64,000 nt of DNA, from positions 6,389,177-6,453,176 of the forward strand of contig SSBO01000012.1 of the NCBI GenBank assembly GCA_005281725.1, in the 5' to 3' direction. Below are positions 26,047-39,522 of this stretch, in pieces. The translations under genes and the position numbers were made by a program. How positions within the stretch are numbered: the stretch's first letter is position 1; every line of letters starts with the position of its first letter. This DNA is from Wuchereria bancrofti (Eukaryota; Nematoda; Chromadorea; Rhabditida; Onchocercidae). Below the pieces are notes generated by a model, which worked only from the letters and a program-made list of their open reading frames with translations, was not told the origin of the DNA and did not search any database.

Positions 26047-29000
26047 ATGTCTGATACCTGCAAGGAAGAGGAAGCGCAGGTGGGAGAACATCATACAGAG
26101 GAGGAATGGGAAATTGGTGGGTCGTATTCTTTCTGATCTTAACTACTATTGTATTTGTCAGTCAAAATATTCAACTCCGTAATCTTTAGATAATAAGGAT
26201 TCTTCGAGTAACAAACAGATGGCGACTCGAGACTCAGGGATACCGCAGCAGGCTTTACAAACATCTGCGGACAATAAGTTAGTTTTTTACAGTGTCTATT
26301 ATTGGTTGTCATGTTTCTTATACTGGTGGATTTGCGTGCTTCTAATCCAAACTTCTGATTCTAATTCGAGCATTTTTATATGTTATAAAGCTTCCTTCAT
26401 GTGATATGCATAAGTAATTTTTTGTAATGCTCACAAAGTCCTTAGCGATTCAGATTGCTGTCGCTTGCTGTTCTGTTTTTCCGTTTACTGATAGCAAAAT
26501 TAAAATAGTCGGACTGATCTAGTTTTTCTTGTCATATCTCTGTGCTATATCATTGATTCTCCCAGTCAGTTTCGGTTTTTTTCATATCATACACAGTAAA
26601 TAAATTAGTGATTTTCTTTATTACTACTTATTTGTCCGATGATTTTTTCTGGAACAGCTTTTACCGTAATAATTTTGTACTTATGAATATTTGGCCTGTA
26701 TTTTTTCTGATCTTATAAACTTTGTCCATTAGTCTGTGAAAAACGCTAAAGGAGGATTATTCTTAATTTGCGTCGCCATTCAGCGCTATAAAGGTTTATA
26801 TATGTTCTCTTTTTCAGGAATATAAGTGGAGACGGAGATGGTTTCCTACTAAAAAAAATTATTCTTGACGATGAAGGCCATTCAAAAAAAGAAAGCGGTA
26901 GCATTGTTGAAGATGCAGTTACTGGTTTATCATATCAGGTGGGAATGCAGCTATTTGAGTGCTATAAATAAAAGCCCATCGAGTTATAACAGTAGTTAAG
27001 AATGACAAAGTTTTGCTAGTTAAAAGATATTTCATTCCAGCAAATAGGCTTATTGCTGTATTGTTTTTTGATCTTGATATTTTTGTGCTACATGAGTGAT
27101 TCAAACGGAGCAGCTCTGTTATTCCAGTCATTATCAGTTGATAAGATGAATTAAAAATGAAAACTGAATAAATATATTCGGTATGAAATTGAACACTAGG
27201 GACATATTGCAATGTCGTTGTTGGTTTCGTATTCGTATTTAGTAAAAAGTTTTTTATTTTTATTGAAACTCTTATTAGTCCATTACAAATAACAGTCTAT
27301 AGAAAATTGATGATTATCTAAGGCATACAAACAGGATCATAATTATGGAAGACGATCTGGAAATGCACAGAAAAATGATGGGGAAAATGGAGAGAAATTT
27401 CCTATCATTGGTGGACTTGCTTCTTATATCGGTATATTCAAAATCCTTTCATACTTATCACGGATTTCTCAGGCAGTGAAAGTGATTAATTTCGTCTGTT
27501 AACAGTAAGTAGTTGATGATGTTTCACTGATGACGTTTCATTTAGGAGATGAAATCAGCAAAGTTCCTGCTGGTCATCACTTTCGTGATGCAAACTTGGG
27601 ACACTTTTCAAGGTAAAGTATTTTCATTATTTTTTCGAAGTCAGTAAATCAGATTTTAGTCTCATGCAGAAATCGTACTTTGGATTAAAAATTTTTTGAT
27701 GAGTAGATTTTTTGATTAATAATGAACTGTCCTTACAATCTTATTTGTGCTGATCTGATATTGATTAATGTGAGCTGTATCATTCATTTAGATCGCACAA
27801 CAGTGGGATGCATCGAAAGATTTCGGGGATGGATTCACATACATCTTGTAGAATCTATTCTGGTATCGTGGGTGGATGTCGAACGAGTCAGATGCGAAGG
27901 CAAGTTTTTGCAAATGAAGAATATGAGAGATTTTTGTTTTCATGACTCAATTTTTAATTATTACTTTTTATTGTCCTTACGTAGTAAGTAGATTACTCCT
28001 TTAGTTCATACAAAAAGTGTAGCAGACACTTTGGTTCTATTTCTTTAGTGTTGTCTATCTCAGTGCTTTGATTATTTCCGTTAAGGTTACCAGCTTCTAC
28101 TGAACAGATATTTTCCCGACAAACCTCAATCACTACTACTCAGAATTACCGAGTACCTCGTCGAGGTTGGTTTTCGTTTTATGGATTGATTAAATATATT
28201 AAAAACCTATGTTCTTGGAATTAAGGTTCGATAGAAAGTGTCTTGAACTCAAGATCGTTATTTGGACTTCTCCTGAATCTGATAATTGTAAGTAGGTAGC
28301 TAGTAAAATTTTTCATTTTCAATTTTTTACTGTCCTTTGTATTTGATGTCTCGTGATCCTTATAACAGTATGGATATTTTAGTCGTAAAGCAATGTTTTA
28401 TATCTAGATGGCATGCTTTTCACTTTTTTATATGCTGTGCAAATTGGAATATTTTGTATAATTTGAGTCGAAAGTTGTCGCGTGCGGTATTTTTGAAGTT
28501 TAGGAGTAACTCAAGTATCGGCTAATAGTCATAGTGATATATTGTTCCGCTCACGTCACTTTGTCGGTTCTGGTGGAACATTTGCAACATCAGCATCATC
28601 GAACAAAAGAATTCTTCGACCAGCGTAAGTAGTTGGAGTTGCATTCTTTTCGTTTTACAACTTTCCTGGTTTGAGGAATACTGATAATAAATTTCATAAT
28701 TTAATCTTGCACAACATTAATAAAGTCGATGAACAACACTAGACATATATTCAGACATCCTCCAAATCCTATGATATCAACTTGCCGTCAAAGCATACGT
28801 CAGATAATTCCTGCTAGTAAATCAGTTTCGGCAACAGTGCCTGCTTATGCGATGGCAGTTAATGCAACAGGTGCTGATTCTGAAACACATGCCACGGACA
28901 TGAGTGTCGGTTTGGCGCCGTTCCTCGTACCATCTCGACGGCCTCGTCCTGTTGTCCGAAACCGAGGTGATATTTTTAGCTGGAGAAATTAACTTTTATG

Positions 29001-32000
29001 GGAGCCGAGTTACAATCGCATGAATATATTTTGAGCCTGGTTTTTACTCTCCCAGAGAGTAAAAAAATACTAACCCCCCCCCCAGAGGGTTAGTATCTCT
29101 TGGCAATCGAAACGTTTCGTTCAATTCGTTTGTGCTATCGTCTTACGATGTGCTGCTAAATGAATGTAAACACAAGATTTAAACGGATTTGTTATAGCGC
29201 GAGCATCACGTCAATCAGATAAAGGGACAGAACTGTTAGTGCAAAAACTTGTCGCCAGTGATCCGCAGGTTAACTTAGCACTGATATTTGGATTTCTTTC
29301 TGGTATAGTGTTAGTGTTTTATGTGCATCCCACTTACACTGATCGTAATAATAGCATATACTGGCTACAGTTGTTCAGATAGACAATGCTCTTCACTCTG
29401 AAAAGCAGCAATCTAACGTTTTTACTGCTTCTCGACAACATCATCCGAAAAGTGTAGCTCGTAACAGTGGAATTGTCAAGCAGCAGTATATTATGGCGGA
29501 GCCTCTTGAACCTTGTCATGTCCCTCGTCTTCAGCATTCTGCTCAGCAGGTTGAATTTATACTTAATTTTTTGAGTTTTTTAGTATCTTCATTTTTTTTT
29601 TTGCAAAACCCTAAAAATCCTACAAATACAAGTTTGTTGTATAAAGTTTTATGAGCTTCCGAAATTCTTCCGTTACTTTAACATCTTTATGCCTGTCTGT
29701 TAACTGCTCAGCACTGGTACGGGGGAAAATGCTGCATTGCAGAACTCAGCTTGTTGTTGACAATTTCCTATACTTGGAAAACCGCTAATGTCATCAGAAC
29801 TATTTTAAAAGTGTTCTGTAATAAATATTTTGTCTCCCAAGTGTGCTTTAGAGATGATGTTAGTTTTTATGTTGAGCTGTTTAGTAATTACTTAATGTGG
29901 GACTGAACTCTTACTCTTTGCAGCGTGCAGTTCCAACTGATTCGGTAATAAGCATGGTTGTGGATGAAAAATTATCACCGGAAAGTCTTCATAATTCTTT
30001 AGCAGTTCATTGTAAAGAAGAAGAGCAGAAAGCATCTTCACAGGTAGTTGTACAATTATACTTTAACGACATTAATTATTCTGGGTGTAATATTTGTATA
30101 TTCTCTCCTACTTATCTATGACAGTTGTAATCCTCTATGCTTTTTACTTCCTCTTACATAAAGTCGTAAGTAAAAACGACGAATCTAGAAAATCCAGTGT
30201 GTTGTCGAACTAAATTTCTTATTGGGAAGGGATTTCATGCTTTTACATTATAGATTAAATAAGAGTTTTGCTGTACTATTTTCGAGTTATTGCTTCCGTA
30301 TTATGCCTGTAAACTTAATTTTTTGGGACTTTTCAATACAATTTAGATTGGAAAAACTGACTTTTTTCCAGAGCCATCTTTCTGGTGATTCTCGTGAATC
30401 GATTTATGTCAATAACGATAGCAGAATGCATGATCTTCAGCAAACCGCTCAAACTTCTACAACCCTTTCTCATCGTTCGCAGCCGGACATCGGAAAATAT
30501 GTTGAGGAGCATTATCGAAAATCTCAGAAGGTTTTTTTTTCTTTTTTTTCAGTTACATAGATTTCAGAAGCATTAGGTTGTTACATCTTGTTTCGTATAG
30601 GAATCATTCGTCGCTAATTCTCGTCAGCTTCTTACTCGACAACTCGATGAGCTCCAAATGCGACAGGTTTCGATAACTTTCTTTTTCTTTTTTTTCACGG
30701 TATGATTTAATCGACTTTCGAAACCTGGATTATTTTGTCATTTATAGTCCAGAATCCGTCATTCCGAAACCTCCGCTTCGGATAGCTCCAAGAAAATGAA
30801 AGAGATGGATCGCTTCAGTCAGCAATCTGTAATAAACATTTCAGTAAGCAATCTCTCTAAAGGATTATAAAGATCTTTACGGCTATAAGATTATTAAATA
30901 AAATGATTTAAAATTTATGTGATTATTGATTCAAAATGTTCTTTTTGCGGAACATAAGCATTTTCATCCTATTGTACAATCTTCCGTTTAAATTAGGTCA
31001 ACTCGAGCTATCTTAATCGGGAAATACATTGTTTGTGTTATCTACATTTATCAAAATTCACGGTGTCGTTCGTCATTTAAATTCATTAATTCTGCAATAG
31101 TTTTTCCTTATTTTGCTCATCTGTTTGTTGTGAAATGCAGGAGTTTACTCTCTATCGGCAGAAATCAGTATCACCGGGACATCTCGATTTTAATCAAGAT
31201 CGTGGGCTTGATTCACGGCAACAAGAGGTAATACATTCAACATCGGTCGAAACAGAAATCCTCGTGTTGCCGTCCAAAAACAGAACAGAAAGTGATTATA
31301 TCCAAACAGCATCTGACGGTGAAGGTATTTATTTAATTTTTTGAGTTATATTTTTTCAGCCTGCATCGGTGTACAGTGGATCATGGCACGTTGTCAGAAT
31401 TTTATTTTTTGAACTCACAGGAACCAATGATTTACACATTGTAGTAAGCTGTGATTTTGAAACCGTGGTTTGTTGATTCAGTTTGTTTTTTTCAGTTACT
31501 TTGAAAAGATTTGATCATGGAACTCCCTCGGTTGAAGATATCTTGAGTGGAGAAGAACCACCTGTATTTAACGAAGCATGTAATGAGGCTATGGAGCAGC
31601 GAGTTTCTGTTGCGACGCGTTCATCAATTAGCGGAGCTGAGGAGGAGACGAGTGTGAATGGTGTGGTTAAACTGATTGCTTTATACACATGATGAGTTTT
31701 TTATAGTTATGAAGTCTAAATATTAATAATATAAACTCTTCTGTTAGATGTTGTGTTTCGTTTATTGAATTTACAGATAATGTTGATGAAAAAGAAACAG
31801 AAGATGAAAGTTTTCGAACTACCATAGTAGCCACGGGTGTAGATTCGTCATCAAACAGCAACAGTGAAGACGATTGGGAAGAGGAATACACGACACGTTG
31901 TTACTGTGGTTTGAATCATAACGATGAATTCATGATACAGTGTGATGTGTGCAAGTAACTTTTATTGAAAATCTATTTTGACTATCTGTGATTTCGAAAA

Positions 32001-35000
32001 TGAAGTTTTTCAAATTATATTTTTAACAAAGTTCTCCTATTTCTGAAAAAAATCTATAATTTTATACCTATAGCGAATGATAGATTGTTAGTCTAAAATC
32101 TGGAAAGTGGGGCATTACGATAACTTAGTTGATGTTTCAGTGTATGGCAGCACGGTAAATGTGTGGGCATTGATCGACGTCGAGTACCAGATACTTATCA
32201 ATGTGAAGAATGCAATCCACGTTTATTGAAACTTAGTAAAACTCAGGCACGGGAGATGCAGTTGAAAGTACTTGCTCGATATCGCAAGGAAAAGGAAAAA
32301 AAACGTCGTCAAAGAGCTAAAGGACGCTTTAAAAAGAGAATTCAGGAAAAATCTGTGGGTTTGGAATGCATTATTAGTTTTAACACTAATGAAGTTACAA
32401 TTCATAATAATATGGTAAAATATACACAGTTGCAGTTACTTGTTCAACTGCATTTAAGGTTGGTTAGATGGGATGTTGGAAGTAATGAGTCTGAAATATA
32501 AAATGAACTAAAGTTTGTGAAGTGTAACTCGGTTTATAAAAATTTGTATCATCCATAGGATTCTTAGGAAGGAACGAAGAAAAGACAAGTAAAAAGGAAT
32601 TCATTGAAAGATTATATCGAATGTTTCAAGTATGAATATACGAGATCTGTCATGGCATTTTCACGCAGACACGAAGATACGGTAGAACTTATCATTTTCT
32701 ATATTTCTGTTTTTAAAGTAATCTTAACATCTTTGTTTCGTGAAATTTGATTTGATATTTTTATTGAAATGAGTCAGTGAATGGAGAGCTTCAGGGCGAC
32801 CCTGCATTACTGGAAGCGTTGCGAAATGATGAGGGTGTAAGTGTTATGTATGTCACACAGTTGTCTATGGGATTGGTTTCGACACGGCTATACCATGCTG
32901 ATGAGCCAGTAATATATATTTGCGGGCGTGTGTCGCTTCCCTGTGAATGTCGTGGTCGAGAAGAGCCAGGAGTAGTCATACCTTTTGTCACTTTGTATAG
33001 GTTAGATTATTCTGTCTTGTACAGTCGTATTTAAAATTATCAAATATCGTCTTATTGATAATTTTTATGTTCGATGATGAGGTCACGAAAGGCAGGTCAA
33101 TTAGTAGTCTGATATAGTTTTCGATAGAAATGTCAGCGAGCTCTAAAGAAGAGAAATTATAAAAATGTAGTGTTTTGGTTTTGTTCCATTATATGCGTTG
33201 TAGCTGGTTAAATCTGTTAAATTTCTTTATGCATTATTCACTTTTAGTGACCTAGTAGTTGAGGAAAACAAAGACCCTACACCAATTTGTATTGATGCTC
33301 GTCGCTTCGGTTCGAAGGCTCGGTTTGCTCGTGCGTCTTGCCGACCGAATATTAAAATGCAACATTTCTTTTTGAATGGCAAATTGCATATCATTGGTAT
33401 TGCTATTGGGAACATCGAACGTGGTGAAGAGGTTATCACTTATGGTTTTTCGTTATGAATCTTTGAATTCATTTTCAAGTAGTTTTTACTTTTTTCATGA
33501 GATAAAATGATGTGTTTCTTTGCATAAAATTTTTTACATGAAATATATGGGATGGAAACACTTCGGACAAAAAAGATCGAATCTTGAAGCATTTTGGGTG
33601 ACATTTAGGTTGATAGGTGATGGCTATGCGTTTTCGCTATTATATTTGGTTTGGTTTAGATTACTGTTCCATTTGATGACGATTACTATTTGTCAAAAAC
33701 GAAGCTTATTTGCGCTTGTTCAGCAGACGACGAGCATGATGGCAATGTGGATTGTTTAGTCCGCAACTTTAATCGATTGCTTAAACAAAAACAAAATTCA
33801 ATTAGCGATAAGGTTGGTGCATTAAGTAACAGAGGGAACATTTGAAATTTTTCGTTGTTGCCCTTGTAAAGCTATAGACTATATCGCTTAGAAATCAGAC
33901 GCTTCGGAAAGTGCTTCAGTGTTTCACTGCAGTGTTGTTTAATCACTTTAATTTCAATTACGCCAGTGCTGCTTATCAACTAGAATTGTTGGTTCCTTTG
34001 TCACTGATTTTTCTGGTTCATTAGATTCGATTCATTGCTATGCAGTTCTACATTTGTTGTATAAGCTATGAATAATGATCTCAAAATCTGGCACTTTAAT
34101 TTCTGACTAGTGCTTTATTCTTGATTAATCGGATGCGCATGAAATTGAATTCTGCAGGCTTTAAATAGAGCTTCGAATCCAATGGTAAATTTTGATATTA
34201 CCTCAGAAGATCATACCGAAAAGCAATATATGGATGTAGAGGTCGGAAAAGTTCGGGCGGTTATGAAGTCTAAAAATACTACAAGTGGATCTCGATATTC
34301 TTCCATAACATTTTCATCCAAAGTGACTGCATCTGATTATATTGGTGAAGTTAATACAATGGTCGAAACAGCAACGGCTGTAACACCTACTACAGAAGAT
34401 GAGAATACAATTAATAAGGATGTATTACCAGAGAGCTCTGTAGAAATGTGCGTCTTTTGCTAATGAGCTTTTCAAAAGCATTATTTCATAAGTTGCTGGA
34501 AGATACTATGTGAATGATTCATTTGTCAGAAATGTAGACTAGATATGAGTCTGTTTGTTGAATGAAGGATAATTATGAGAACCAGTTATGTTGGTTTTCT
34601 TTACAGACAGCTCCATACTCGAACTACTGTAAATGGTTCTTCAAGAAAAGCTCGAAATAAGCGACAAAAGATATCTTCCAGCACTGCATTATACAGGAAA
34701 AAGGGTGGCATCAAATTACGCTGTCGTGGAGCAGCTAATTATAGAACTATGGAAATAGGACAAGAAGCATACGCAAATGAGTGCGAAAATTCTGTTGTTC
34801 TACCAAAGCCAGAAACGTTTGTTGTTTCGCTATAAAAGTTGTTGCTAATTTACTAAGCAAAATTATTTTACATTCAGAATTTGATTTTTGGATGCAAATT
34901 CGTTTTTCTAAATTTAACCTGTTATTTTTTTGAATGAAAGTTCGTATTCCAGTGAAATTATTGATGTCGACAAGGGCACGGCGAATGTTGACAACTCACT

Positions 35001-38000
35001 AAAAGAAGAAACTTGCTCATTTAGTGACAGAACGAGTTTGCAAGTAGAGGTATTTCTCTTATTTTGATTGTACAATCTCGTTAAGAATGTTTGAAGTTCC
35101 TTAAAAACAGTTGATGCAATAGCTTATTTTCCAGGAACAGTATAAGGAAAAGCAGCAAGTTGGATCAAGTAAAGAGTGCGAAGGACAGTTCATGGAATCG
35201 AGTAAATTTGTTACGGAAAAATTGCGAGCACATACAAATGCTGAAGCAGGGATTGAAAATGTGCAAAAATCAAGTGCAGTAGATGCAGGACCGGTTGTTA
35301 CGAAGAATGTTGGGAGACCTAGAAAGAAACGACGACCTTCTATTAGTGCAAGAGTTGCTAATGTAGTTAATTGGGCAGGGGAAAGTGATGGAAATGAACA
35401 CTTGGTCATTTTGGATAGCTCAGCGATAAAGATGCATAGTAAAAGAAGCAATTTGCTGGAAGAGATTGGACGTGTGAATTATATGCTTCCCGAGGAGCGC
35501 AATAAAGCAATGGCTAGTTTTTATGGCTTGTATCATATGAATGTCCTTAAAGTGATGATATAGTTTGTGGATGATGTACACTGTTGATTTCTTAGTTGTT
35601 GAATTTGTTTTTCAAAATTTCGCCTTATTACTTTGATTGTTCAGTCTCGAGAAGAACGCAAAGTACTACAAGAGCTTGCACTGTTTGAACGCATGCAGCA
35701 GCGTGAGGCAAGACGTCAGCAACATGTTGTCTCTGTACGCGGATTGGGAAATATTGGAAGCACTCGTTGCCGTGCTTCATCCACTAATAACCCATTGCTG
35801 GAGTCTGCAAAAGTTGCGGAGGTTGCGGATAGTGCAAATGATGGGAGCAAGTGAGTTTTGTATGAAATTTATGCTTGTGTTATTCAGTGTTATTTATCGA
35901 GAGTGGTTGTATGATTGGAAATATTATGCAGGACTAGCACAAAAAAGGCTAAAAACGCTAAAGGTCGACGTCGCGTAGCAAGCTCGGAATGCTCTTCAAC
36001 AGGAGCGCTGAAACGAAGTCGTACGATGAGCGAAGGTGCAAAATGGCGAGAGAAATCTAAAGCAGAGCAGGGTTTGTTTACTCCATTATTTAATCCGATA
36101 TTATGTGTTGGCCAGAATTACATACTAATAGCTGTATTGACTTGCACTGTTGTAGTTAAGCTGCCAACTCCTGATGAGATAAAACCGTTAATTTTGCAGT
36201 TATTATTGGCGTGTTTTTAACAGCTATTAAGAAAAATGATCATCGTAATGTCTCGCGTGTGTCACTTTTTTTTTCTTGAATTGTTTTTATATGCCGTGTT
36301 TCACTTCAGGTTTAAACAGTGATTTGGTTGGGAAGGCATTCTCTTTTTCGCCTCATGTTCAAAGCTTCATCACTGAACTAAAGCCAGAATCCAAAATGAA
36401 AGGAAATGTGGGAAGTATGAAAATATGCCTATGTTAATAGTTAATAACAGACATATTTTTAATCATAAAAAATCTTAAGAGAATACATTCCTTATTTTTA
36501 CCAGTTTCCTCCGTCGACCGACTAGCTAGTTTTTTTAATTTGATTTTGAAAAAATGCAAGCAATGTTTTTAAAATTTGGCAGATGATTTGCAGAAGACCG
36601 TATTTCCAATGACTGCAATACGTAGTAGGTTCATTTAAAAAAAAAGTTAAAAGTTTTCTCGCTGTTTTGAATCTTATTTTTGCTACTTTAGTGGAAATTA
36701 GAGCATTAGAAGCAAAAGATAAGCTTTTGTTTAGGATGAGACATACAAATTGGCTTTTGCAAGTTTAGAATCATATGAGAATGTCTTGCATTTCAAACCA
36801 CAGATGTGATTGGAATGGTAGAACGACGAAAATTGGATGTATCCACCAATAATACCACTGTGAGTTGCAAAAGTTCTTTGCTATGTGCAAAGCGAGAAAT
36901 TCAAAACACAGATCCCATTCAGGACAGTGGTACGGCTACCTGCTCTACCAATGAGAAACATATAAAATACGAGGTCAGCGTTTTGTTATAACTTCACTTC
37001 TTTTTTTTAGATTTCATAAGAAATGATTTTTTAGGTAGAGCCACTGTCGAAAAAAAGACGTGGAAGTCATGGTATAAATAACAAAAGTGATTCAAATGTG
37101 CCAGGAAAGGTATTATACGGCTCAAAGCTCGACTGTACTGGTTCGTCGTTTGTTCTTAAAGGAGGCAAATTATTTGTGTACTTCAATTTACAAAAAAACT
37201 TTTCGCATTTCATTGGTTTCCGCGGTAGCAGACTTAGCATTGCAATTGTTTGGTGGAATTATGGAGTCTTAGCATAATTCTATTTTTGTTTTTCTCCTTG
37301 TTCTGAGATAAGATATGTGTTCGATTTATTACAGAAGAAATTCGTGCTTTGTTCCGTAAGATGGTTGAAATTGAGGCCACTTGTAAGCCATCAGATTTTT
37401 CATTGGATTTCCAAAAGTTGGAGGTAGTTCAGCTCCCTTTAACTACTTTGGACCCTGAATGTGGCAAAAATCAAATGAAGGTTGCTGAAGCTCCTAAGAA
37501 AAAGATGTCACTGGATGAATATAAAAGAAGAAAGAGCTCAAAAACTACTGCGGATTCAGAGAAGTAAATTCTTTTACATTAAGAAATGATAAACTTTGAA
37601 CGGTTAACAACTACTGATTATAGCGATTGTTTTTCAAAGAAATCAGTTTTTCAGTTGTCTGTATGTGTACGGATCACTTTTTACTATTTCACATATTGTG
37701 TTTGTGCATTTTTTGTTTTTATTTTTGAATGCTAGGAAGTATAAATTGTTTTCTATTAGACATGATATCTCATTACCTCCCATACTCCGAGTCTTTTCGC
37801 AAATTTCAGGTTTTAATTTTTTTGCGCTCTAATTTGTTTAGTGTTTCTCAAGATCTGAGTATTTTTTTTTCTGTTAGCTTTTTTCCCACTGATTGAACTT
37901 ACATATCAATTTTTGTTGTAGTGAGGTGTTAAAGAGTCTTCTGTGCACATAAGTTAATGCAAAATAATTCTACAGAGCACCTGCAATTGCTACCGAAAAG

Positions 38001-39522
38001 ACAACAGAAGACAATGAGTATAAACAGATACCATTATCCCGTTCTTTCATTCCATTAATGAGTGCTAGTGGAAGTATTGGAAAACGCACTTCACTTCGTC
38101 TTGGTGCTCTTCCTGACCCTATACAGTTGCGTGCAACTCCAACGCTTTCAATTGATGACCTGAAACGTCGCATTTATCGACGAACGACACCTTCAACTAC
38201 GGTAACCTCTAATCCTGATGGTTTGTCACCTTCTTCCATAGTGCTGAAGAATGCTTCGCATACCTCACCAGGACAGTGCTTTGAGGTGAGTAATACCTTA
38301 GAATAAGGCATGCTGTACTCTGAAATTTATACAGAAAAATGGCAGCTGTACTCTGTGAATTGAATAATACTTTGTCTTATTTCTCAACTTTTCAACACGC
38401 CCTGTCTACTTTTTCTCCATTTTTCTTTAACTATTATTTCACTTAAAAATGGATCATCGCTCATGGCTGAAGGATGTGGGATTTTGTTTTGAAAAATTCA
38501 CTTATTCCTGAAAGTGTAATTTTTTAGACAAGCTGGGAATTCAGAGTCTAAATCTGTTCGTGAAAGCATGAAAGAAAATTACTGGATTCCCATTTTCTGG
38601 AGATTTTTTGCAGTTTCCCAGACTCGTTTAAAGTGACTGCATCTGGCATTTTTTGTGTTTATAAAACCGTTGCTTATTGACCTTGCTTTGATACATTTGG
38701 AGTTGCTCTCTTACTGATATAGAAACTGTTTGTTTTTCGTATTATCATTCGTCTTTGTTCTTTTCACTACTAGACCTTGATTCTTCTGCAGCTTCTTCCT
38801 CTACTTCTATGCTTTAACAGTAGTCAAAATATGGAGTGCTTTATTTCAAAAATTTGCATTAAGTGTTATTACAAAAAATATCTCTGGCAATTCCAAGATG
38901 CTCAATACACATTTATTTATATAGTTTCATTTTTCATAATATTTTGTCAAAATCCGCCCACTTTGGTTCTGAAGGTGGGTAGATTTAGACCTTTTAATTT
39001 ATATGAAAATTCCAGGAAGGGCCAGTTTCATTTACATCCTCGTTTTCATCATCATGGCGAAGAGAACTGCCGTCAACTGTGGCTTCCAATAAAGACAAGA
39101 GACTCCCACTCGAAGAGCGATTACGCCTGGTACTGGGCTGTGGTGAAGGGTACGCTGGTAAGTACAGTTCATCTGTATCTCCACCAGCTGCTCCTCCACC
39201 ACCACCACCTCCTCCTCCTCCTCCTCCTCTTCCTATCAAGAATCCAGGTCAGTGCTAAATTTAAGAGTTGCGCGCTTGTAAAAGGTTCATTTAATTGTAC
39301 CGTGACTTAACATGTTTAATGGTTTTCTTTTTTCGTTTCTCATCATACATGGTAGTGGTACACTTGTGTTTTCCAGAGATACCAAGATTGAGATGCGACC
39401 TCTCTGTTGATGTTCATTCAGATATCCCTCTACCACCATTACCACCGATGTCTACTCCATCTTGCTGTCAACCTGATCAATGTTCATGTGAAGTGCATGC
39501 TTTAGGACCCCGTAAAGGCTGA
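26047..39522 (+). CDS. set-26: MLL5/SETD5-family PHD-SET chromatin protein (SET-26-like)
   Basis: About 25 to 28 exons over 13.5 kb. The N-terminus is acidic, then [16 protein letters not shown] matches the family's HCF-1-binding DHxY site (27335-27346). A long Ser/Gln-rich disordered region follows. The PHD finger (31899-31954 plus 32141-32222) reads [17 protein letters not shown] then [19 protein letters not shown] and keeps the acidic, Met and Trp residues of H3K4me3 readers. The SET domain ends in [19 protein letters not shown] (33291-33350) and [18 protein letters not shown] with a Cys-rich post-SET tail. Downstream are an AT-hook-like [11 protein letters not shown], several basic patches, [13 protein letters not shown] (37495-37535; MLL5 and SETD5 have KKKVSLLEYRKR) and a run of 11 prolines near 39195. 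The stop is 39520-39522. C. elegans SET-26 binds H3K4me3 and acts in lifespan and germline control. Some of the small internal exon joins are inferred. Confidence 0.9.
27335..27346 (+). other. set-26: HCF-1-binding motif DHNY in the set-26-like protein
   Basis: The codons for Asp-His-Asn-Tyr lie in the exon starting after the acceptor at about 27322. The preceding residues GLSYQAYKQ and following GRR resemble the LPYADHNYGAR neighbourhood that I recall from MLL5, and the tetrapeptide fits the [DE]-H-x-Y consensus bound by the Kelch domain of HCF-1. Confidence 0.7.
29041..29096. repeat. Two adjacent perfect hairpins in an intron of the set-26-like gene
   Basis: Hairpin 1 pairs TTTTTACTCT (29041-29050) with AGAGTAAAAA (29056-29065) around the loop CCCAG. 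Hairpin 2 pairs ATACTAACCC (29067-29076) with GGGTTAGTAT (29087-29096) around a C-rich loop ending in AGA. Both stems are perfect over 10 pairs, and both share CCCAGAG at the loop and right arm. They sit in the intron between the exons ending about 28972 and starting about 29200. Confidence 0.9.
31899..32222 (+). other. set-26: PHD finger coding segment, split by one intron
   Basis: The zinc ligands run C-x-C, C-x2-C, H-x2-C and C-x2-C. An intron of about 186 bases interrupts the domain after CDVC, splitting the Asn codon before VWQH. The order and spacing match the MLL5 PHD finger. Confidence 0.88.
33248..33811 (+). other. set-26: SET-domain C-terminal half with degenerate catalytic motif
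   Basis: The exon at about 33248-33435 encodes [22 protein letters not shown] and [12 protein letters not shown]. The next exon, from about 33656, encodes [20 protein letters not shown] and a post-SET-like cysteine group. The usual Asn-His-Ser-Cys-x-Pro-Asn cofactor motif is Arg-Ala-Ser-Cys-Arg-Pro-Asn here, as in MLL5 (Arg-Arg-Ser-Cys-x-Pro-Asn). Confidence 0.85.

Noticed and set aside
38994..39239. Minus-strand frame with a glycine run
   Set aside because: It is the antisense shadow of the polyproline coding tract.
38777..39310. Longest single open frame in the window (177 codons, +)
   Set aside because: It reads through an intron and is out of frame with the set-26-like exon at about 39017-39248, which encodes the polyproline tract in another frame.
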